DNA of 26,711 nt. Origin: an uncultured Eubacteriales bacterium (lineage in GTDB: Bacteria; Bacillota; Clostridia; Lachnospirales; Lachnospiraceae). Shown here one piece after another: positions 7,406 through 12,839 of the stretch; position 1 is the stretch's first letter, and the number at the start of each line of letters is the position of its first letter. The stretch spans positions 1-26,711 of the forward strand of contig UQVN01000013.1 in the NCBI GenBank assembly GCA_900544525.1, in the 5' to 3' direction. Both the position numbers and the translations under genes were made by a program. Below the pieces are notes generated by a model, which searched no databases, had not been told where the DNA came from, and saw only the letters and a program-made list of their open reading frames with translations.

Positions 7406-7417
7406 AAGTACATTCAT
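7331..7417 (-). CDS. Fst-like type I toxin peptide, unit II
   Basis: 28 aa, ATG at 7417 to TAG. MNVLSS then the same 22 residues as unit I, ending YYICKWLDGDK. GAGAAAGGGG lies about 10 nt upstream. It is a one-helix membrane peptide with a charged tail. Its own promoter is less clear than in unit I (TATAAC at 7451-7456, or TTGTTT-16-AATAAT further upstream), so expression may differ between copies. Confidence 0.7.
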   Translation of the reverse strand: MNVLSSFYISIAASIIAYYICKWLDGDK

Positions 7418-7510
7418 GATGTCACATCCCCTTTCTCTACATGTCTAGGGGTTATAGAGTGATTTTTGTGGATTATTCTGGAATGAGAAAAGGAAACAAA
7501 TGACAGAATA

Positions 7511-7614
7511 TTGCATTAAAAAAAAGGATATGCTATAATGAACGTGCAAAAGAAAAAACCATCTATAAAACTAGCACAAAATGAAAACCCAGAGGATGCG
7601 CCCTCTGGGTTTTC
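7511..7614 (+). ncRNA. Antisense RNA (antitoxin) with promoter, type I unit III
   Basis: TTGCAT (7511-7516), 17 bp, TATAAT (7534-7539), extended TGC. The transcript would start near 7546 and end at AAAACCCAGAGG (7584-7595) / CCTCTGGGTTTT (7602-7613). Same architecture as units I and II but a different sequence, so specificity is probably distinct. Confidence 0.7.
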
Positions 7615-7652
7615 TGCTCTTTCAAGAAGAGCGTTTCATAGGCTAATTGCCG

Positions 7653-7733
7653 CTAATTTTTTCTGTCTAACCATTTGCAAATATAATAACTCATTATATT
7701 TACCACAACAGAAGTTAAAATTGTTTCAACCAT
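7653..7733 (-). CDS. Fst-like type I toxin peptide, unit III
   Basis: 26 aa, ATG at 7733 to TAG. MVETILTSVVVNIM then SYYICKWLDRKN: same C-terminal motif as units I and II, divergent N-terminal half. A strong AGGAGG lies 13 nt upstream, longer than usual spacing. A minus-strand extended -10 TGCTATACT at 7789-7794 would start a roughly 200-nt mRNA ending at the shared hairpin 7584-7613. Confidence 0.7.
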   Translation of the reverse strand: MVETILTSVVVNIMSYYICKWLDRKN

Positions 7734-7943
7734 CTATAATCTAGCACCTCCTTTCTGTTGCCAGATTGGAGAGCAGCAACGAAAAGAAGTATAGCATATT
7801 TTGGAGTATTTGCCTATAAAAAAGCTTGATTTTTCATAATGTTATGCGAAATAAGAAAATAAAAAAAGAATGGAATAATATTGGTAGAAGATGATGATAG
7901 AAGTATAAAAAGTGATTTTATCTGTGTTTTTTGGAGAAAAGCA

Positions 7944-7973
7944 AAAGGAGATAAGACGTATCTTATCTCCTTT
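7944..7973 (+). terminator. Strong hairpin upstream of the rep promoter
   Basis: AAAGGAGATAAGA-CGTA-TCTTATCTCCTTT, 13 bp perfect with a 4-base loop. It could insulate the replication module from upstream transcription; the U-tract is short on the plus strand. Confidence 0.6.
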
Positions 7974-8018
7974 AACAAGTTTATTTTTGAGTTAGTATAT
8001 ATAATATCCAAAATTTTC

Positions 8019-8047
8019 TTGACAGTTAAGATAAATTTGATTATTAT
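8019..8047 (+). promoter_or_regulatory. Promoter of the rep leader transcript
   Basis: TTGACA (8019-8024), 17-bp spacer, TATTAT (8042-8047). Transcription from about 8054 would make a leader of about 350 nt before the TTG start of the Rep candidate at 8407. Confidence 0.75.
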
Positions 8048-8049
8048 AT

Positions 8050-8155
8050 ATACAAAGTTGCTGTTAAGGTGCTGGTCACACCTGAAACAGCTTGTGTATC
8101 TATCATCCGAACTGATAATACACACCGAAAAGATACACCGAAACTGTATCTTATG
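8050..8155 (-). ncRNA. Putative counter-transcript RNA controlling rep
   Basis: A consensus minus-strand promoter at 8162-8190 would start an RNA near 8155, fully complementary to the rep leader. It carries the inverted repeats AAGATACA/TGTATCTT (8130-8137/8145-8152) and, toward its 3' end, the hairpin 8060-8091 (GCTGTT..AACAGC with inner AGGTG/CACCT), a possible though U-poor terminator. Position and design match antisense copy-control RNAs of Gram-positive plasmids such as pIP501/pAMbeta1. Confidence 0.65.
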
Positions 8156-8161
8156 TTTCGG

Positions 8162-8190
8162 ATTATAGCAATAAAAAATGAAATTGTCAA
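8162..8190 (-). promoter_or_regulatory. Consensus promoter of the counter-transcript RNA
   Basis: On the minus strand: TTGACA (8185-8190), exactly 17 bp, TATAAT (8162-8167) with extended TGC. Full match to sigma-A consensus and stronger than the sense promoter, as expected for an unstable inhibitor RNA. Confidence 0.8.
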
Positions 8191-8281
8191 TAAGGTGTTG
8201 TGTTTTTTTCGTGAAATGTCAATTTTTTTATTAAGAAAATTTTTATTGCTAAGAGCGAAACATTAGGGTGTGCGTGAAGGG

Positions 8282-8323
8282 AAACAGGTGATAGATACAG
8301 GTGTATTTGTCATCTGTTTTTTT
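8282..8323 (+). terminator. Leader terminator (attenuator) ahead of rep
   Basis: AAACAGGTGA (8282-8291) pairs with TCATCTGTTT (8310-8319, one G-U) followed by a T-run to 8323; ATAC..GTAT lies in the loop. It stands between the rep promoter and rep. CACCTG in the leader (8079-8084) can pair with CAGGTG (8285-8290) in its 5' arm, giving a possible antiterminator. Confidence 0.65.
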
Positions 8324-8359
8324 GTGTAAGAAAGCAGGAAATAAGCGGTTTCTTTAGTA

Positions 8360-8377
8360 GGTGCTATTTGTAGCACC
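8360..8377 (+). repeat. GGTGCTATTTGTAGCACC hairpin, copy 2, in the rep leader
   Basis: Identical to the 18 bases inside 4501-4522. It ends 29 nt before the Rep start codon, just upstream of the ribosome binding site. Confidence 0.85.
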
Positions 8378-8406
8378 AAGAAAAAATAAGAAAGGAGGGA
8401 GTCGTT

Positions 8407-9276
8407 TTGCAGAAGATAAGCATAGAGGTACTGGAAAAAGCGATAAAGGAAAAACTTACCAGCGCAGAGCTGGATCTGCTTTTGTATGTTGCCCGTTTTC
8501 AGGATGAAGCCGGCAGAGCAAGTGGAATTTACTATAAAGACGTTTGTGAAAGCATCGGTATATCCTACCAAGGGTTTTATGACTGTAAAAGAAGCTTACA
8601 GAATAAGGGCTTAATTGATGCCCAAAAATGCAATTACTATGACTGGGATATTACAATCTTAAATAACTCTTTTTCCGGAAAAGAAAACTATGGACGTGGT
8701 TATGTGAGTGTGAGCTCTAAAATGGTGAAATCCGCAGCCTTCCGGAAGCTGCGTGCAAATGCAAAAATGATGGCTCTCTACCTTCTCCGTGAATGGAATA
8801 TTAACCGTAAGAAAGCGAAACGTGACTCTTATGCTATCCTGAAGGAAAATTTCTTAAATAAATTTAAGGAATTAGGATTTACAAATCGTATGGCAAGAGC
8901 TTATTTAGGGGAATTAAAGCCATTTTTAAGCGTATATTTAGAAGATGGAAGGAAGTATTTCCTTACATTTAAGAAAAACGAAGTCTACAATGCCGGTGAA
9001 AGTGAAAATGAAGAAAAGAGACTGCATGATTTTGATACAGCCTGCCGCCGGAATAAGGTAAAAGGGATAGAAGCAGAGAAGAAACAGGACATTTTAACAG
9101 TTTTGAGGCAGTACCATGTGAAAATTGTTAAGAAATTGGACTTTAACCTTAGCAGCATTGTAGAGCAGAGCTTAGAAATTCTAAATGGCAGCAAGCAAAA
9201 AAAGAAATGGCGAAGGGAATTAAATCCAAAACTCATACATAAAATTATACAGGAAGAACTTTTTGTAAGAGCATAG
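8407..9276 (+). CDS. Probable plasmid replication initiator (winged-helix Rep candidate)
   Basis: 289 aa, starting at TTG with AGGAGGG 7 nt upstream. The N-terminal part has a winged-helix look: LTSAELDLLLYVARFQ, KDVCESIGISYQGFYDCKRSLQNKGLI at about 46-73, then strands. A second helical block VSSKMVKSAAFRKLRANAKMMALYLLREW at about 101-130 has the flavour of Rep-type initiators. The C-terminus is basic (KQKKKWRRE). No primase or relaxase motif is seen. The role is inferred from context: antisense-controlled leader upstream, four iterons downstream, par genes nearby. It could instead be a winged-helix regulator. Confidence 0.6.
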   Translation: MQKISIEVLEKAIKEKLTSAELDLLLYVARFQDEAGRASGIYYKDVCESIGISYQGFYDCKRSLQNKGLIDAQKCNYYDWDITILNNSFSGKENYGRGYVSVSSKMVKSAAFRKLRANAKMMALYLLREWNINRKKAKRDSYAILKENFLNKFKELGFTNRMARAYLGELKPFLSVYLEDGRKYFLTFKKNEVYNAGESENEEKRLHDFDTACRRNKVKGIEAEKKQDILTVLRQYHVKIVKKLDFNLSSIVEQSLEILNGSKQKKKWRRELNPKLIHKIIQEELFVRA

Positions 9277-9335
9277 GAAGATTTTGAGGCTTAGAATTGT
9301 CTAAGTCTATTTTCCGTTACAGAAAAAGAGCAATG

Positions 9336-9390
9336 AAAAGCTAAGATATACTTTTTTGAGAGCAGAGAAAGTGTATTTTAGCTTTTTTTC
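9336..9390 (+). terminator. Terminator after rep
   Basis: AAAAGCTAAGATATAC (9336-9351) pairs imperfectly with GTGTATTTTAGCTTTTTTT (9371-9389), followed by a T-run. Confidence 0.65.
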
Positions 9391-9418
9391 TTTTTTAGGA
9401 TGGAAAAGAGAGAAAAAG

Positions 9419-9530
9419 TATTCAAGTTTTATGTTTATTTAAAAATTATATATTCAAGTTTTATGTCAGAAGTAAGAAAAAATATTCAAGTTCCATGGAA
9501 ATTTTCTAAGAATACATTCAGATTTTGTGT
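9419..9530 (+). repeat. Four iterons with exact 32-bp spacing, candidate oriV (or centromere)
   Basis: TATTCAAGTTTTATGT at 9419-9434 and 9451-9466 is identical; TATTCAAGTTCCATGG lies at 9483-9498 and a degenerate CATTCAGATTTTGTGT at 9515-9530. The period is exactly 32 bp (about three helical turns), so bound proteins would sit on one face of DNA. Location directly after rep, next to AT-rich DNA, fits a replication origin. Confidence 0.75.
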
Positions 9531-9942
9531 GATGGAAAGTTCTTAAAAACCCAGTAAAATCAAGGGTTTGGGGCAAATATAATCACTTAACAAATCATAT
9601 CTTTTCTTAAATTCTTTTTTAATAAACTATATCTTAGCTGGCAACCAAAAAAAAACAGCCTGTTCCTCCGGAACTAAGCAAGCGACAAACCCCCAGAAAT
9701 TTAATTTAAAAATAACATTTTCTCCACAGAAGTAATAACACTCCCAAAAAAGAAAAAAATACTATAAGTCTATCATGTCTTGGTTAAATGCAACATCTTT
9801 TTATGGGGAAGTGGGTAGAATAGTAATGATAAACAAGTTGTAAGATGAAATTCTTAGTGAAGAAGAGTAAATTCCACCTTTTCCACCCATAGTAGAATTT
9901 ACTTTTTCATTTTTGGAAGATTTGTTTTAAATAAAAGGTATA
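9531..9942. other. Non-coding AT-rich stretch after the iterons
   Basis: No credible gene. It holds A/T runs suited to DNA unwinding, one DnaA-box-like TTCTCCACA (9720-9728, one mismatch to TTATCCACA), and a hairpin AGTAAATTC (9866-9874) / GAATTTACT (9895-9903) followed by Ts that could be a terminator. No transcript feeding this hairpin was identified. Confidence 0.4.
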
Positions 9943-10040
9943 TTGATTATAAAAAAAGCGTATGCTATAATGCCAATAGGCAAACGAGATGATTTGCATG
10001 GCAAACACAAACACCCGCAGAGTGCCAGCTCTGGGGTGTC
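9943..10040 (+). ncRNA. Antisense RNA (antitoxin) with promoter, type I unit IV
   Basis: TTGATT (9943-9948), 17 bp, TATAAT (9966-9971), extended TGC; transcript from about 9978 to an imperfect hairpin ACACCCGCAGAG / CTCTGGGGTGT near 10011-10039. The promoter is intact although the toxin on the other strand is broken. Confidence 0.6.
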
Positions 10041-10086
10041 TTCTAGGCTAATTGTCTTTTTTTCTTTTGTTTTACTGTCTATCTAA

Positions 10087-10149
10087 TTATTTGCAAATAT
10101 AATAGGCTATTATACTTGCTACGATAGATGAAAGGAATGAAATAATGAC
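10087..10149 (-). pseudogene. Fst-like toxin, unit IV, nonsense-mutated and missing its start
   Basis: The minus strand reads ISFLSSIVASIIAYYICK then TAA where the other units have TGG (Trp), after which LDRQ continues in frame. No ATG, GTG or TTG with a ribosome binding site precedes it; a terminator-like hairpin (10156-10190) replaces the normal leader. Confidence 0.65.
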
Positions 10150-10155
10150 AAATAC

Positions 10156-10190
10156 AAAATGCCCCGGAGCTTCGACTCTGGGGCATTTTG
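10156..10190. terminator. Orphan bidirectional terminator, possible remnant of another type I unit
   Basis: AAAATGCCCCGGAG with CTCTGGGGCATTTT, 6-base loop. Its CCCC(A/G)GAG..CTCTGGGG core resembles the shared terminators of units I and II, but no toxin or antisense promoter is left around it. Confidence 0.6.
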
Positions 10191-10205
10191 TTATTTAAAT
10201 TTACG

Positions 10206-10281
10206 AAAGGAAACATTTAGGTAGTTTAGAAACGTATCTTTCACAATTAAAAGAAACAAAAGTATTTACAATGTTTCCTTT
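10206..10281. repeat. 12-bp perfect inverted repeat spanning a promoter
   Basis: AAAGGAAACATT (10206-10217) and AATGTTTCCTTT (10270-10281), 52 bp apart. The right arm fills the -35/-10 spacer of the promoter at 10265-10293. It could be an operator, a long-loop terminator or recombination arms. Confidence 0.6.
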
Positions 10282-10293
10282 TTATGGTATAAT
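10265..10293 (+). promoter_or_regulatory. Promoter of the cell-wall-binding protein
   Basis: TTTACA (10265-10270), 17 bp, TATAAT (10288-10293), extended TGG; start near 10300, 40 nt before the ATG. Confidence 0.75.
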
Positions 10294-10339
10294 ATAAGTA
10301 AAATAACTGATACGAAATTGATAGAAAGAAGGTATATGG

Positions 10340-11773
10340 ATGAAATTACAAAAAGTGTTGAAACAAAGCGCAGCTTTGGGATTAGCCGCATTATTAACAG
10401 CGGCAGCGCCGGTAAGTGTAAGTGCTGCAAGCTGGCAGCAAAACAGCACCGGCTGGTGGTGGCAGGAAGATGATAGTTCTTATCCCACAAGCACATGGAA
10501 AAGCATTTATGGGAAATGGTTCTATTTTGACTCTTACGGCTATATGTTAGGGGAAGGCTGGCATTGGATTGATGGAAAATGCTATTATATGTATTCTGGC
10601 GGTGACATGGCAGAGAACACATGGGTAGACGGAAGCTATGTGGATGCCTCCGGAGCATGGGTTCCTGATGCGGAGCCCGCACAGTGGAGAAGCTATGCAG
10701 GTCGCTGGTGGTATACCTTCCCGGATGGCAGCTATCCGGAAAATGAATGGGCTGCAATCAACGGTGCATGGTACTATTTCGGCGAAGACGGCTGGATGCT
10801 GGATAAAGGCTGGCACTGGATAGACGGAAAATGTTACTATATGTACTCCGGCGGAGCTATGGCAGAGAGCACATGGATAGGCGGGGATTATGTAAATGCT
10901 TCCGGAGAATGGGTAACTGATAAATGGGTTGCATCAGGAAACCAGTGGTGGTATCGGTATGCAGACGGCAGCTATCCGACAAACACATGGAAATACATAG
11001 ATGGGGCATGGTATTACTTCGATGGTGCAGGCTGGATGTTAGGGGAAGGCTGGAATTGGATTGGAGACACCTGTTATTACATGTATGCTGACGGAAGAAT
11101 GGCATCTGATACATGGATTGATCATTACTATGTAGACGCATCCGGCGCATGGATACCGGAAAAATGCGACCATGACTGGGAAGAAAAATATGAGGACATT
11201 GAACATCCGGAAGAAGGACACTATGAAAACGTTCTGATTTCACCGGAAGAAGGACATTATGAAAAGGTGCTGGTGAAAGACCAGTGGACCGAATATAAGC
11301 TGATAAAAGAAGCGGAATATGAAGACCGCTGGGTGGTAGACAAGGAAGCATGGACGGAAAAGGTACACAATCCGGCAAAGGATAAATATGAAATTCACTA
11401 CCTCTGCAACGGTTGTAAAAAGGACTTTATAAAGGATTATGATGCACTTGAAAAACATCAAGAAGAAGAAATGTTAAATGGAAATATGGCTTGTAGTGCG
11501 TGGCATGAAGAAGAGGTGCTTGTAGAAAAAGGATACGACATCATTGAGCATCCGGAAGAAGGGCACTATGAACATGTAAAGATAGCAGATGCAGTGTATC
11601 AAAGTATTTGGCATCCGGCAGAATACGAAGACCGCTGGATTGTAGACAAGGAAGCTGTGTATGAAGATAAGTGGGTAGTAGATAAGGAAGCATGGACGGA
11701 GCATAAGCTTGTTGGATATGTATGCAGCCATTGTGGAGAGTCAAAAGAAGCTGAAGAAGCAGTAGAAGAATAG
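10340..11773 (+). CDS. Secreted cell-wall-binding repeat protein
   Basis: 477 aa. A signal peptide (KLQKVLKQ, hydrophobic AALGLAALLTAAAP, cleavage near SVSA-AS) precedes aromatic, glycine-rich repeats at about 30-275: GWWW, GKWFYFDSYGYML, GWHWIDGKCYYMYSGG, STW, ASGAWV, in three larger units. This is the choline/cell-wall-binding repeat type that anchors proteins to the envelope without covalent linkage. Residues about 276-477 carry different repeats (HPEEGHYE three times, EYEDRWVVDKEAWTE variants) and two paired-cysteine motifs (CNGCKKDF and CSHCGE). No catalytic domain is visible. It has its own promoter and terminator and richer GC at third positions than its neighbours, suggesting separate acquisition. 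Confidence 0.85.
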   Translation: MKLQKVLKQSAALGLAALLTAAAPVSVSAASWQQNSTGWWWQEDDSSYPTSTWKSIYGKWFYFDSYGYMLGEGWHWIDGKCYYMYSGGDMAENTWVDGSYVDASGAWVPDAEPAQWRSYAGRWWYTFPDGSYPENEWAAINGAWYYFGEDGWMLDKGWHWIDGKCYYMYSGGAMAESTWIGGDYVNASGEWVTDKWVASGNQWWYRYADGSYPTNTWKYIDGAWYYFDGAGWMLGEGWNWIGDTCYYMYADGRMASDTWIDHYYVDASGAWIPEKCDHDWEEKYEDIEHPEEGHYENVLISPEEGHYEKVLVKDQWTEYKLIKEAEYEDRWVVDKEAWTEKVHNPAKDKYEIHYLCNGCKKDFIKDYDALEKHQEEEMLNGNMACSAWHEEEVLVEKGYDIIEHPEEGHYEHVKIADAVYQSIWHPAEYEDRWIVDKEAVYEDKWVVDKEAWTEHKLVGYVCSHCGESKEAEEAVEE

Positions 11774-11780
11774 ATGTCAA

Positions 11781-11817
11781 AAAAGTGCCTGAAGGTGATA
11801 CTTCAGGCACTTTTCTG
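11781..11817 (+). terminator. Terminator of the cell-wall-binding protein gene
   Basis: AAAAGTGCCTGAAG-GTGATA-CTTCAGGCACTTTT, 14 bp perfect, 8 nt after the stop. Confidence 0.92.
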
Positions 11818-11875
11818 ATGTTCATTTTGCATTTTGTCAATAATGAATTAAAACATTTTTGATTTTAAAGATTTG

Positions 11876-11935
11876 ATGGCTTTCGGAATGTTCATTCTAT
11901 CACTACTGACCTTCATTTTTTCATTCTGTCGGTAG
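11876..11935 (+). pseudogene. Broken Hol_Tox-like toxin, unit VI
   Basis: From the internal ATG it reads 19 residues, MAFGMFILSLLTFIFSFCR, matching the C-terminal two-thirds of the intact toxin at 12251. Upstream, an extra T in CATTTTTGATTT (CATTTTGATTT in the intact copy) shifts the frame, the start codon is replaced and no ribosome binding site is seen. Confidence 0.65.
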
Positions 11936-11949
11936 TGATTTAAGGCATA

Positions 11950-12045
11950 GAAAAACCACCCTCTGAAAACTTTGAGCGGTTTTAAGGGTGGCATTTCTAT
12001 GCTATTTCCAAAATCGGTCAACCCCTTGTGGGCGGTTGTTCCTTT
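11950..12045 (-). ncRNA. Antisense RNA of the broken Hol_Tox-like unit VI
   Basis: Minus-strand promoter TTGCAT (12075-12080), 17 bp, TATAAT (12052-12057). The RNA would start near 12045, pass the CCGCCCACAAGGGGTTG segment shared with unit VII and end at the ACCACCCTC-type hairpin near 11951-11992 with a U-tract. Fully preserved although its toxin is not. Confidence 0.65.
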
Positions 12046-12149
12046 AAACATATTATAAGTCAGAGAAAGAAAAAATGCAATCAAATATGAAAAAAGTTAT
12101 GAGGAAATCCTGAAACCGTACTTTTAGGGCTTTTTTGAGTAAAAAATAA

Positions 12150-12178
12150 TTGTAAGCGAAAGAAAAAAATGGTAAAAT
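12150..12178 (+). promoter_or_regulatory. Promoter of the intact Hol_Tox-like toxin
   Basis: TTGTAA (12150-12155), 17 bp, TAAAAT (12173-12178), extended TGG. Start near 12185, leaving a leader of about 65 nt. Confidence 0.6.
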
Positions 12179-12250
12179 ATAAATTAGGAATAATCGTGTT
12201 ACAGGGTGGCTGACCTTCATTTTATAATACATAGAATGGGGGTGGTGCTG

Positions 12251-12337
12251 ATGAAACATTTTGATTTTAAAGACTTAATGTCGTTTGGAATGTTCATTCT
12301 GGCATTGCTGACATTTATTTTTTCGTTTTGTCGGTAA
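12251..12337 (+). CDS. Hol_Tox-like (TxpA-type) type I toxin peptide, unit VII
   Basis: 28 aa: MKHFDFKDLMSFGMFIL, then ALLTFIFSFCR. The LMsFGmFIlaLLTfI pattern is typical of the putative holin-like toxin family of Firmicutes, single-helix membrane peptides produced from type I toxin-antitoxin loci. GGGGGTGG lies about 5-8 nt before the ATG. An antisense RNA from 12443 converges on its 3' untranslated region. A divergent, broken copy sits about 400 bp upstream in the same orientation, so the two modules form an imperfect tandem repeat. Confidence 0.75.
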   Translation: MKHFDFKDLMSFGMFILALLTFIFSFCR

Positions 12338-12351
12338 TAACTTAAAGCATA

Positions 12352-12443
12352 GAAAAACCACCCTCTAAAAACTTTGACAGGTTTAGGGTGGTATTTCTAT
12401 CTCTTATAAATCCGGTCAACCCCTTGTGGGCGGTTGTTCCTTT
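12352..12443 (-). ncRNA. Antisense RNA (antitoxin) of Hol_Tox-like unit VII
   Basis: Minus-strand promoter TTGCAT (12473-12478), 17 bp, TATAAT (12450-12455); start near 12443. It shares the CCGCCCACAAGGGGTTG segment with unit VI and ends at the hairpin ACCACCCT / AGAGGGTGGT with TTTTTC near 12352. Toxin mRNA reading through its 3' region would pair with it. Confidence 0.7.
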
Positions 12444-12500
12444 AAACATATTATACGCTAGAGAAAGAAAAAATGCAATGGAATAGAAAAAAATTTTATA

Positions 12501-12535
12501 AAAAAGTCCTGAAGCTGTAATTTCAGGGCTTTTTT
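12501..12535. terminator. Terminator after Hol_Tox unit VII
   Basis: AAAAAGTCCTGAA pairs with TTCAGGGCTTTTT (one G-U). A weaker relative lies at about 12105-12137 after unit VI, so it belongs to the repeated module. Confidence 0.75.
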
Positions 12536-12609
12536 GTTGCCGAAAGAAAAAATAATCGGGAAAAATTAGATGTTTTAAAATGACATTTGATATTTTTTTA
12601 CAAAATTCA

Positions 12610-12638
12610 TTGTCATTTTCGGGTTTCAATGCTATTAT
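12610..12638 (+). promoter_or_regulatory. Promoter of the transfer (T4SS) operon
   Basis: TTGTCA (12610-12615), 17 bp, TATTAT (12633-12638), extended TGC. The leader of about 195 nt contains AGGTAT..ATACCT followed by seven Ts (about 12649-12677), a possible attenuator, and ACAAAAAGTATAC twice (about 12658 and 12796). Confidence 0.65.
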
Positions 12639-12839
12639 TGAGATACAGAGGTATGCGACAAAAAGTATACCTTTTTTTCATGTCAATTTTTCTTTATTAT
12701 TTTCTGATTTTAACGTAGGTCAATTATTAAAATCATAAACAATTCTTAAAAAATTTCCAGTAAAAGGTTCAACTCCCCTCCTTTTCTTATGGTGTACAAA
12801 AAGTATACATTTTGTAAAAAATTCAAGGAGGAAAGCAGC

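Noticed and set aside
7538..7744. 68-aa plus-strand ORF
   Set aside because: Lies across the antisense RNA, its terminator and the toxin III gene; explained as non-coding RNA plus shadow.
7881..8266. Overlapping small plus-strand ORFs (95 and 65 aa)
   Set aside because: They cross the insulator hairpin, rep promoter and leader; no ribosome binding site and low-complexity composition.
9419..9530. CRISPR array
   Set aside because: Only four short repeats with 16-bp gaps, degenerate toward one end and no cas genes; iterons fit better.
10340..11773. Minus-strand ORFs of 163, 173 and 99 aa inside the cell-wall-binding gene
   Set aside because: Open frames caused by its repetitive, GC-richer codons; rich in Pro/Ser/His/Leu and without start signals.
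11848..12084. 78-aa minus-strand ORF (and a relative at 12342-12629)
   Set aside because: Overlaps the Hol_Tox-like toxin and its antisense RNA; a by-product of the antisense and terminator sequence, without independent start signals.
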